From NCBI GenBank assembly GCA_030638185.1, contig DAOWFD010000370.1, forward strand, positions 1-5,026: a stretch of 5,026 nt of DNA, read 5' to 3'. The notes under the pieces are model-generated. The model was not told where the DNA came from. It saw only the letters and a list, made by a program, of their open reading frames with translations, and did not search any database. Shown here one piece after another: positions 1 to 5,026 of the stretch. Numbering within the stretch: position 1 is the stretch's first letter; each line of letters starts with the position of its first letter. The position numbers were made by a program, and so were the translations under genes. This stretch comes from Candidatus Aegiribacteria sp. (GTDB taxonomy: Bacteria > Fermentibacterota > Fermentibacteria > Fermentibacterales > JCC-6).

Positions 1-1078
1 ATGACCAGGTGATACTGATTTTTCTATTACCGCAACCGTAAAGGATTTCGTCCTGTACCCTCTGAGACAGGCTCTGCCATGAAGCTCCAAGACTGAAATC
101 AAGCTCCCTGGCAAGTGCCCTTACCAGATTCTTTCCGTGACCCGAAGGTATCCCCCAGGGGCCAACGGCTCCGTCCTTTATGGACAGTGCCTTCCTCGGC
201 ACTACCAGCAGCGGGTCAACCTTGAGTTCGTACCCCAGACCTGAACACTCCTGGCACATCCCCAGGGGATTGTTGAAACTGAAAAGCTGGGGAGTAAGGT
301 CAGGCATGCTTATGCCGCACCATGCGCAGGCACTGTGTTCACTCATCAGGATTTCTTCTCCCGAGTCAGCGTCGATCACCGAGAGTACACCATCCCCTTC
401 CCTCAGTGTTGTTTCAACGGAATCCATAAGTCTGCTGCTGATTCCCTTATCGCATACAATCCGGTCGACAACAAGAAGAATATTGTGCTTCTTCTTGTTG
501 TTCAGTTTGATGTTCTCCTCAAGACTTCTGGTCTTTCCATCGATAAGAACCCGGACGTAACCTCTTTTCCTCAGTGCCGGGAAAAGGTCTGCATGGGCTC
601 CCTTCCTGTTCCGCAGCAGGGGAGCCGTTATCAGCAGTCTGGTCCCTGCCGGGAATTCCAGAATTCTATCAACCATCTGCTGCGGTGACTGACTTGATAC
701 TTCTCTGCCGCACTCAGGGCAGTGAGGAATACCCACCCTTGCGTAGAGAACCCTCATGTAATCGGATATCTCCGTTACTGTTCCTACTGTTGATCTGGGA
801 TTATGACTTACCGTTTTCTGTTCAATAGAAATCGCTGGTGACAGCCCTTCGATGCTTTCGTAAAGGGGTTTTTCCAGCTGACCCAGGAATTGTCGCGCGT
901 AGGCTGAAAGCGATTCAACGTACCTTCGCTGCCCCTCTGCGTAGAGAGTGTCGAATGCAAAGGAACTCTTTCCCGAACCGGATACTCCCGTAAGGACTAC
1001 GAGCCTGTTCCTGGGAAATTCCACAGTGATGTTCTTCAGGTTATGCTCACGGGCTCCCCGTACGATTATTCTGTCCAT
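1..1078 (-). CDS. uvrA: UvrA, excinuclease ABC subunit A (N-terminal 359 residues, runs off left edge)
   Basis: UvrA is the damage-sensing ATPase of nucleotide excision repair; it dimerises, scans DNA and loads UvrB on lesions. The minus strand is open from the ATG at 1078-1076 to position 1. The protein begins MDRIIVRGAREHNLKNI, the typical UvrA opening. The first Walker A motif is GVSGSGKSS (residues 31-39), followed by the UvrA block EGQRRYVESLSAYARQFLG (48-66) and SIEQKTVSHNPRSTVGT (84-100). A CPEC pair lies at 120-123, and the UvrB-binding region spans about 125-245. The first zinc module is C251/C254 with C275/C278, flanking the conserved LFSFNNPLG. UvrA is usually about 940 residues, so roughly 60% lies outside the window, including the second ATPase half. 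The start is supported by AAGG five bases upstream and by family alignment. No frameshift is seen. It is transcribed away from dnaK. Identity is very secure. Confidence 0.97.
   Translation of the reverse strand, partial: MDRIIVRGAREHNLKNITVEFPRNRLVVLTGVSGSGKSSFAFDTLYAEGQRRYVESLSAYARQFLGQLEKPLYESIEGLSPAISIEQKTVSHNPRSTVGTVTEISDYMRVLYARVGIPHCPECGREVSSQSPQQMVDRILEFPAGTRLLITAPLLRNRKGAHADLFPALRKRGYVRVLIDGKTRSLEENIKLNNKKKHNILLVVDRIVCDKGISSRLMDSVETTLREGDGVLSVIDADSGEEILMSEHSACAWCGISMPDLTPQLFSFNNPLGMCQECSGLGYELKVDPLLVVPRKALSIKDGAVGPWGIPSGHGKNLVRALARELDFSLGASWQSLSQRVQDEILYGCGNRKISITWS
468..501. repeat. 13-bp perfect inverted repeat inside uvrA
   Basis: ACAACAAGAAGAA (468-480) and TTCTTCTTGTTGT (489-501) are perfectly complementary around the eight-base loop TATTGTGC. 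In UvrA the arms encode the run NNKKK and, after HNI, LLVV (about residues 193-204), part of the UvrB-binding region. It would form a stable hairpin in the uvrA mRNA. It may simply reflect the repeated AAC/AAG and CTT/GTT codons. Confidence 0.7.
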
Positions 1079-1095
1079 ATCTCCCTTTCGGTGCA

Positions 1096-1119
1096 GGGAT
1101 TTATCTGTGCATAAATCCC
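1096..1119. promoter_or_regulatory. Perfect 9-bp inverted repeat before uvrA; candidate operator or leader hairpin
   Basis: The arms GGGATTTAT (1096-1104) and ATAAATCCC (1111-1119) are perfectly complementary and separated by six bases, CTGTGC. The element starts 18 bases upstream of the uvrA ATG and lies just downstream of a -10-like TATAGT on the minus strand (1135-1130). A repressor bound here would sit over the early transcribed region of uvrA. Alternatively it could form a hairpin in the uvrA leader, next to the ribosome binding site. It does not match the LexA boxes I know from Gammaproteobacteria (CTGT-N8-ACAG), Firmicutes (GAAC-N4-GTTC) or Alphaproteobacteria (GTTC-N7-GTTC). The repeat is seen directly; the regulatory role is inference. 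Confidence 0.45.
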
Positions 1120-1129
1120 GTAACCATAT

Positions 1130-1135
1130 ACTATA
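1130..1135 (-). promoter_or_regulatory. Candidate -10 box for uvrA
   Basis: On the minus strand this reads TATAGT, five of six matches to TATAAT, placed about 52 bases upstream of the uvrA ATG. No good -35 box lies 16-18 bases further upstream; the nearest hexamers match poorly. The same AT-rich patch also reads TATACT on the plus strand (1127-1132), so its direction is uncertain. Confidence 0.25.
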
Positions 1136-1156
1136 CAATTAAAGAGGGGACATAGA

Positions 1157-1195
1157 ATGCGCCACAATAGCACGTCGCCTGTACGCTGCCCGTAA
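1157..1195 (+). CDS. Possible 12-codon leader peptide or start of a decayed small gene
   Basis: An ATG at 1157 is preceded by GAGGGG (1144-1149) with a seven-base spacer, which would be a reasonable ribosome binding site. TATACT (1127-1132) lies far enough upstream to be a -10 box, but there is no convincing -35. The frame encodes MRHNSTSPVRCP and stops at TAA 1193-1195. One base back, the adjacent frame continues as PVSELLREVSKILRDNILRI and onward to MFLAR, stopping at TGA 1267-1269. That stretch looks protein-like but has no good start codon of its own. So this could be a leader peptide, a small gene broken by a frameshift, or chance. I recognise no family. Low confidence. Confidence 0.15.
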   Translation: MRHNSTSPVRCP

Positions 1196-1350
1196 GTGAG
1201 CTGCTTCGCGAGGTTAGTAAGATACTGCGGGACAATATTCTGCGGATAGAGATGTTTCTGGCACGATGATTGCTCGAGAAGTATTCGATTAATACCCTAA
1301 AAAGCCGGAACTGATGGAAGCTTCGGCCGGGTAAATGTTCATTAATAGTT

Positions 1351-1380
1351 TTCAGCCCCGGAAGCGGGAAAGTCTATGAT
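1351..1380 (+). promoter_or_regulatory. Candidate dnaK operon promoter
   Basis: TATGAT at 1375-1380 matches five of six positions of the vegetative -10 consensus. A weak -35, TTCAGC (1351-1356), lies 18 bases upstream. Transcription would start near 1387 and give a leader of about 37 nt, ending in the purine-rich dnaK ribosome binding site. The spacer holds a small CCCG-GAAG-CGGG inverted repeat (1357-1368). The box pair looks like a housekeeping sigma promoter rather than a sigma-32 type. It was picked by eye and is unproven. Confidence 0.3.
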
Positions 1381-1410
1381 GTATTCTACTTTGTAAAAAA
1401 GGAAGAGAAC

Positions 1411-1418
1411 AGGAGAGG
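1411..1418 (+). promoter_or_regulatory. dnaK ribosome binding site
   Basis: AGGAGAGG lies five bases upstream of the dnaK ATG, with its GGAG core eight bases upstream. It is the best-placed Shine-Dalgarno match in the window and fixes the dnaK start, which also agrees with the family N-terminus MGKIIGIDLGTTNS. Confidence 0.8.
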
Positions 1419-1423
1419 ATAAC

Positions 1424-3343
1424 ATGGGAAAGATAATTGGAATAGACCTTGGGACCACGAATTCGTGCGTGGCAGTTATGGAAGGTGGTGAACCTACCGT
1501 AATACCCAATGCTGAAGGCGCGAGAACAACGCCTTCGGTAGTCGCCTTCAATGATAAGGGTGAAAGGCTTGTAGGTGTTGTAGCCCACAGGCAGGCAGTG
1601 GCAAACCCTGAGAATACCATATTCTCGATAAAGAGATTCATGGGATGTAAATACAGCGAGATGGCGAAAGAAATCGAGAGGGTTCCCTACAAGGTTGTCG
1701 AGGGGAAAAACGGAGATGCATGGGTGGAGATATTGGGTAAGAAGTACTCCCCTCCGGAAATATCAGCGATGATCCTCCAGAAAATGAGACAGACCGCCGA
1801 GGATTACCTTGGAGAAAAGGTTGAAAAAGCAGTTGTGACCGTTCCTGCGTATTTCAACGACAGCCAGAGGCAGGCAACCAAGGATGCCGGGAAGATCGCC
1901 GGCCTTATAGTGGAGAGGATCGTAAATGAACCCACGGCAGCAGCTCTTGCCTACGGGCTGGACAAGGAATCCTCCAACAGGACCATAGCCGTTTACGACC
2001 TCGGCGGAGGGACCTTCGATATTTCGATACTGGAAATCGGTGATGGAGTCTTCGAGGTCAAGTCAACCAACGGAGACACTCACCTGGGCGGAGACGATTT
2101 CGACCACGCCATCATTAACTGGATGGTTGCCGAATTCAAGAAGCAGCAGGGAATTGATCTTTCAAAAGACATGATGGCTCTTCAGAGGCTCAAGGAAGCT
2201 GCTGAAACAGCCAAGTGCGAGCTTTCAACAACGCAGAGTACCAACATAAACCTTCCCTTCGTCACAGCCGATTCCGCTGGAGCGAAGCACCTCGATATGA
2301 CTCTTGCAAGATCAAAGCTCGAGCAGCTGGTTGATGATCTTGTAGAAAAGACCGTGGATCCCTGCAGGATAGCACTTAAGGACGCGGGCCTGGACGCATC
2401 AGGTATAGACGATATCCTTCTGGTCGGCGGACAGACCCGGATGCCCCATGTTCAGAAGAAAGTTACAGAGATTTTCGGCAAGGAACCTCACAAAGGAGTC
2501 AACCCCGATGAAGTGGTTGCAGTAGGAGCGGCCATCCAGGCCGGAGTACTTTCAGGCGACGTCAAGGATGTTCTGCTCCTGGACGTTACCCCGCTTACGC
2601 TTGGTATAGAAACACTAGGTGGAGTGGCCACACATATTATTGAGAAGAACACAACGATTCCTACGAAGAAAAGTCAAATCTTCAGCACTGCGGCTGACAA
2701 TCAGCCCCAGGTTGAGATCATTGTACTTCAAGGTGAAAGAAAAATGGCAGCCGATAACAGAACTGTTGGAAGATTCGTCCTTAACGGAATTCCACCGGCT
2801 CCAAGGGGAATGCCTCAGATAGAGGTGTCATTCGATATTGACGCTAACGGAATTCTCCATGTCTCTGCAAAAGACAAGGCCACCGGCAAGGAACAGATGA
2901 TCAGAATAGAAGCGTCCAGTGGACTTACCAAGGATGAAATCGAGAAGATGCTGCACGACGCGGAGGCTCATGCCGAGGAGGATACCAGGAAGAAGGAAAA
3001 GATCGAGAGGCGTAACCATGCCGACGCCATGGTTTTTGAAATCGAGAAGCAGATGAAGGAGTACGGAGACAAGGTAGCTCCGGATGACAGATCCCGGCTC
3101 GATGATGCGGTCTCAGACATGAAGAAGGCTCTTGAGGGAGAAGATGACGATCTTATAAAGCAGAAATTCGAGAGTCTTCAGGAAACCTGGAAACAGTTCG
3201 GGGAGGCCTTCTACAAGCAGCAACAGGCTCAGCAACAGGCTGCAGGTTCAGACGGACAGACAGGGGAGACAGCAGGAAAGGCCGATTCCGGCGGAGATGA
3301 AGCCAACACTGTCGACGCTGACTACGAAGTAGTTGATGATTGA
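1424..3343 (+). CDS. dnaK: DnaK, Hsp70 molecular chaperone
   Basis: This cytoplasmic ATP-dependent chaperone binds exposed hydrophobic peptides in cycles driven by DnaJ and GrpE. All 639 residues are present, a normal length. The nucleotide-binding domain shows GIDLGTTNSC (6-15), the catalytic lysine in SIKRF (K70), NEPTAAALAYG (168-178), YDLGGGTFD (191-199) and VGGQTRMP (334-341). The hydrophobic linker is DVLLLDVTPL (382-391). The substrate-binding domain includes LGIETLGG (393-400) and QGERKMAADN (436-445), followed by a helical lid. The tail is rich in Q, A and G and ends DADYEVVDD, a form of the usual acidic terminus. The segment at about 77-101, absent from Firmicute DnaK, marks it as Gram-negative type. 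It is first in the operon, and its TGA shares one base with the grpE ATG. No recognisable heat-shock operator precedes it. Identity is secure. Confidence 0.99.
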   Translation: MGKIIGIDLGTTNSCVAVMEGGEPTVIPNAEGARTTPSVVAFNDKGERLVGVVAHRQAVANPENTIFSIKRFMGCKYSEMAKEIERVPYKVVEGKNGDAWVEILGKKYSPPEISAMILQKMRQTAEDYLGEKVEKAVVTVPAYFNDSQRQATKDAGKIAGLIVERIVNEPTAAALAYGLDKESSNRTIAVYDLGGGTFDISILEIGDGVFEVKSTNGDTHLGGDDFDHAIINWMVAEFKKQQGIDLSKDMMALQRLKEAAETAKCELSTTQSTNINLPFVTADSAGAKHLDMTLARSKLEQLVDDLVEKTVDPCRIALKDAGLDASGIDDILLVGGQTRMPHVQKKVTEIFGKEPHKGVNPDEVVAVGAAIQAGVLSGDVKDVLLLDVTPLTLGIETLGGVATHIIEKNTTIPTKKSQIFSTAADNQPQVEIIVLQGERKMAADNRTVGRFVLNGIPPAPRGMPQIEVSFDIDANGILHVSAKDKATGKEQMIRIEASSGLTKDEIEKMLHDAEAHAEEDTRKKEKIERRNHADAMVFEIEKQMKEYGDKVAPDDRSRLDDAVSDMKKALEGEDDDLIKQKFESLQETWKQFGEAFYKQQQAQQQAAGSDGQTGETAGKADSGGDEANTVDADYEVVDD

Positions 3344-4005
3344 TGGCAGATCCAAGAAGAAGCATGATGAAGAGGAGGAATGGAACCTCCTCAAGGAGGA
3401 GGATTCCCGTTTCAGAACCACAGAACGAGAAGAACAGCATTCAGGAAGTCGAGGAAGCTGAAAACAAGGCCGAAGAGGAAGAGGCTGAAAGCCATGAGTC
3501 TTCCCGGAAGGTTGAACCTGATCCCGTCAGGCTGCAACTTCAGGAGAAACTCCTGAGGCTCCAGGCGGAATTCGACAACTACAGGAAACGCCAGGCAAGG
3601 GATTTCAGGCGGCTCTGCGACCAGGGAAAGAAGGAGCTGATCGAGGAGCTCATTGCAGTGCTGGACAATTACCACAGGGCAGAGCAGCTGGTAAAAGAAG
3701 GGGGTCATTCCGTTGAGGAGATAGCCGACGGACTGATGAAGACATCTGAACAGCTGGTTAGTATTCTGAAGCAGGAGGGTCTTAGTGAGCTGGATGTCAA
3801 TAAGGATGATCCCTTTGACCCACATATCCATGAAGCCATGATCGCCGAAAACAGGGAAGACCTTGATCAGGATACCGTTCTGGAAATTCTCCAGAAGGGT
3901 TACCTTCTCGGGCAGGATCTTCTCCGTCCCGCAAGGGTAAAAGTAGGCAGGCCTGTTTCACCTTCCAGGAACGTAGAACTGTCTGAAGAAGAAGGGGGAG
4001 AATAG
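3343..4005 (+). CDS. grpE: GrpE, nucleotide exchange factor for DnaK
   Basis: GrpE is a homodimer that opens the DnaK nucleotide cleft to release ADP and the bound client. The protein has 220 residues if it starts at ATG 3343. Residues 1-22 are strikingly basic (R5, R6, K10-R12, R18-R20); 25-60 are acidic and probably disordered. A long coiled-coil helix begins near 62 with LRLQAEFDNYRKRQ (71-84), followed by ELIAVLDNYHRAEQL (102-116). The C-terminal beta domain shows DPFDPHIHEAM (156-166) and GYLLGQDLLRPARVKVG (186-202). The family usually has Arg where D192 lies. The ATG overlaps the dnaK TGA by one base and has no clear ribosome binding site, so translational coupling is likely. TTG 3340 and ATG 3364 or 3367 are alternative starts in the same frame. 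Two competing hairpins lie in codons 10-20. Family identity is secure; the exact start is less so. Confidence 0.95.
   Translation: MADPRRSMMKRRNGTSSRRRIPVSEPQNEKNSIQEVEEAENKAEEEEAESHESSRKVEPDPVRLQLQEKLLRLQAEFDNYRKRQARDFRRLCDQGKKELIEELIAVLDNYHRAEQLVKEGGHSVEEIADGLMKTSEQLVSILKQEGLSELDVNKDDPFDPHIHEAMIAENREDLDQDTVLEILQKGYLLGQDLLRPARVKVGRPVSPSRNVELSEEEGGE
3372..3402 (+). repeat. Three-arm repeat at the start of grpE, giving two mutually exclusive 7-bp hairpins
   Basis: GAGGAGG (3372-3378), CCTCCTC (3386-3392) and GAGGAGG (3396-3402) occur in a row. The middle arm is perfectly complementary to both outer arms, so the mRNA can fold either as arms 1+2 (7-nt loop) or as arms 2+3 (3-nt loop). The outer arms equal a strong Shine-Dalgarno sequence. 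In the grpE frame they encode arginine runs by AGG codons. A role in pausing or attenuation is inference; AGG-rich coding alone could produce it. Confidence 0.6.
3991..4000 (+). promoter_or_regulatory. dnaJ ribosome binding site within the 3' end of grpE
   Basis: GAAGGGGGAG ends 11 bases before the GTG at 4012. The spacing is a little long, but it supports that GTG, because no ATG lies in this frame near the J-domain. It overlaps the last grpE codons, consistent with coupled translation. Confidence 0.55.
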
Positions 4006-4011
4006 AAACAA

Positions 4012-5019
4012 GTGAACAAAGACTTCTATTCGATCCTGGGAGTAGATGAGAAAGCATCGCAGGGGGAACTGAAGAAGGCTTACCGAAAGCTGGCCAAGAA
4101 ATATCATCCCGATGCAAACCCCGGGGATAAAAAGGCCGAAGAACGCTTCAAGGAAATTTCCGAAGCATACGATATTCTCGGCAGCAAAGAAAAGAGGATA
4201 CAGTACGATCAGATCCGGAGTGGTGGCGGAGGTTTCTCATGGAGTGATGCCGGCGGACAGGCCTCCAGTCCCTTCGGTGACGGCGGACTGGCGGATATTC
4301 TCCGGTCCATGTTCAGCGGCGGTGGCGGTTTTAGCACAGGTGGTTTTGGTAAGAGAAGAACCTCAAGGCACACCGTTGTTGTATCTGTCCCTTTCAGAAC
4401 TGCAGCCCTTGGAGGGACAGTAAGAGCAAATCTGGAAATGCCTTCCATGTGTCCCGTATGCATGGGAGCAGGCGGTTCCGGTGAGAAAACCTGCCTCCAG
4501 TGCGCCGGATCGGGCAGAACACAGCAGGGCCAGATGGTCATGCCCTGCCCCGGCTGCTCCGGCACAGGCAAGACTTATACGGACGTCTGTTCACGGTGTC
4601 ATGGAACCGGCCAAGTAACTTCTTCTGAAGCTGTGGACCTGAACATTCCGGCAGGTTCGGATGACGGATCGGTGTTGCGTCTTATAACACCTTCCAGGAA
4701 AACAGTCATGGTAAAACTGAGAGTCAACCCGGACAGTTTTTTCAGGAGGGATGGCAGAAACATTCACTGTACCGTGAAGATAAGTGCTCCCCAGGCAGTT
4801 CTGGGAACGAAATTGAAGATACGTACACTTGATGGCAAGATTGTCCTGAAGATCCATCCCGGGACCCAGCCGGGAACGGTTCTGAGAATTCCCGGAAAGG
4901 GAATCCCCTACAGAGGAGCGAAAGGTGACCAGCTGGTTCATGTGGAAATCTCGCTGCCTTCATCCGTATCGGAAGAGGAAAAGGTCATCTGGGAGAAGCT
5001 TTCAGGTACAGAAGCTTGA
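4012..5019 (+). CDS. dnaJ: DnaJ, Hsp40 co-chaperone (class A with J-domain, G/F region and zinc module)
   Basis: DnaJ binds unfolded clients, passes them to DnaK and stimulates its ATPase. The J-domain covers residues 4-68, with the essential HPD at 32-34 (KKYHPDANPG). A G/F-rich region (71-113) contains ADILRSMFSGG. Four CXXCXGXG motifs follow: CPVCMGAG (147), CLQCAGSG (161), CPGCSGTG (179) and CSRCHGTG (193), enough for two zinc centres. C-terminal domain I begins at about 206 (LNIPAGSDDGSVLRL). C-terminal domain II contains LDGKIVLKIHPGTQPGTVLRI and IPGKGIPYRGAKGD (to 306). At 335 residues it is shorter than the usual 370-390; part of this is a domain I loop in which the normal GEGE...GDLYV stretch is reduced to ITPSRKTVMV. 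The start is GTG, placed by the family N-terminus and an upstream purine-rich site, six bases after the grpE stop. The stop is seven bases from the window end. It looks intact and functional. CbpA is excluded by the zinc motifs. Confidence 0.96.
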   Translation: MNKDFYSILGVDEKASQGELKKAYRKLAKKYHPDANPGDKKAEERFKEISEAYDILGSKEKRIQYDQIRSGGGGFSWSDAGGQASSPFGDGGLADILRSMFSGGGGFSTGGFGKRRTSRHTVVVSVPFRTAALGGTVRANLEMPSMCPVCMGAGGSGEKTCLQCAGSGRTQQGQMVMPCPGCSGTGKTYTDVCSRCHGTGQVTSSEAVDLNIPAGSDDGSVLRLITPSRKTVMVKLRVNPDSFFRRDGRNIHCTVKISAPQAVLGTKLKIRTLDGKIVLKIHPGTQPGTVLRIPGKGIPYRGAKGDQLVHVEISLPSSVSEEEKVIWEKLSGTEA

Positions 5020-5026
5020 CGCGGCC

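Larger units (their letters stand above)
1079..1423. other. Divergent uvrA/dnaK intergenic region (345 nt)
   Basis: This spacer separates two outward-facing genes and must hold the promoter of at least the dnaK operon. From left to right it contains the uvrA ribosome binding site (1081-1088, minus), a perfect 9-bp inverted repeat (1096-1119), AT-rich -10-like boxes on both strands (1127-1139), a 12-codon reading frame behind a good ribosome binding site (1157-1195), a coding-like stretch in an adjacent frame (up to 1269), a weak bulged stem (1304-1327), and the candidate dnaK promoter and ribosome binding site (1351-1418). I found no tRNA, no CIRCE (TTAGCACTC-N9-GAGTGCTAA), no HAIR repeat and no sigma-32-like promoter by eye. 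Confidence 0.8.

Noticed and set aside
653..666. Paired GAATTC sites as a repeat element
   Set aside because: Two six-base palindromes two bases apart inside uvrA; too short to mean more than chance.
180..828. Plus-strand open frames of 84-126 codons across this stretch
   Set aside because: They lie opposite uvrA, whose minus-strand frame is open throughout and matches the family motif by motif; the plus-strand translations show no known domain.
1166..1176. AATAGCACGTC as a CIRCE half-site
   Set aside because: It shares only the core AGCAC; no GAGTGCTAA-like partner is found nine bases downstream.
1304..1327. Bulged stem (GCCG-g-AA with TTCGGC) as a terminator
   Set aside because: Only six pairs with a bulge and an 11-nt loop, and no T-run follows on either strand.
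3217..3245. CAG/CAA-rich repeat near the dnaK 3' end
   Set aside because: It encodes the QQQAQQQA-type low-complexity tail common in DnaK and has no exact repeat unit suggesting a special element.
3380..3382. ATG directly after GAGGAGG in another frame near the grpE start
   Set aside because: It is out of frame with grpE and only one base from the Shine-Dalgarno-like run, too close for normal initiation; its product would match nothing I recognise.
3153..3831. Minus-strand open frames of 95 and 139 codons, one with a hydrophobic end that looks like a membrane segment
   Set aside because: They are antisense to the end of dnaK and to grpE. The Leu/Phe richness is the expected complement of Glu/Lys-rich coiled-coil codons.
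4209..4571. Minus-strand 120-codon proline-rich open frame
   Set aside because: It is antisense to the glycine-rich G/F and zinc regions of dnaJ; Gly codons read backwards give Pro and Ala.

Overview
The window is ordinary bacterial chromosome, roughly half G+C. It carries two divergent housekeeping units: the 5' part of uvrA (nucleotide excision repair) on the minus strand, and a complete dnaK-grpE-dnaJ chaperone operon on the plus strand. I see no mobile element, tRNA, rRNA, CRISPR array or defence gene, and no convincing new multi-gene system.

Layout: positions 1-1078 (minus) encode the first 359 codons of UvrA, which runs off the left edge. Positions 1079-1423 are a 345-nt divergent spacer. 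It holds a perfect 9-bp inverted repeat close to the uvrA start, AT-rich -10-like boxes, a possible small or decayed reading frame, and a candidate dnaK promoter with a good ribosome binding site. Positions 1424-3343 are dnaK (639 aa). Positions 3343-4005 are grpE, whose ATG overlaps the dnaK stop by one base. Positions 4012-5019 are dnaJ, with a GTG start six bases after the grpE stop. Only seven bases follow dnaJ, so any fourth gene is out of view.

The three chaperone genes work as one machine. DnaJ delivers unfolded clients to DnaK and stimulates its ATPase through its J-domain, DnaK holds the client in cycles of ATP hydrolysis, and GrpE exchanges ADP for ATP. The tight spacing suggests one transcript with coupled translation. 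UvrA is functionally separate and shares only the upstream region.

Organism: DnaK has the extra segment in its ATPase domain (about residues 77-101) typical of Gram-negative-type DnaK proteins. The order dnaK-grpE-dnaJ without hrcA in front is best known from Actinobacteria and Thermus-type bacteria, so the combination does not point to a textbook phylum. AGG for arginine and ATA for isoleucine are common in all four genes. An uncultivated bacterial lineage is plausible, but this is inference and I cannot name a taxon.

The points most worth a second look are two mutually exclusive hairpins with Shine-Dalgarno-like arms at the start of grpE, an unusually basic GrpE N-terminus, the palindrome in front of uvrA, a 13-bp perfect inverted repeat inside uvrA, a shortened loop in DnaJ C-terminal domain I, and the lack of any recognisable heat-shock operator (CIRCE, HAIR or sigma-32 type).
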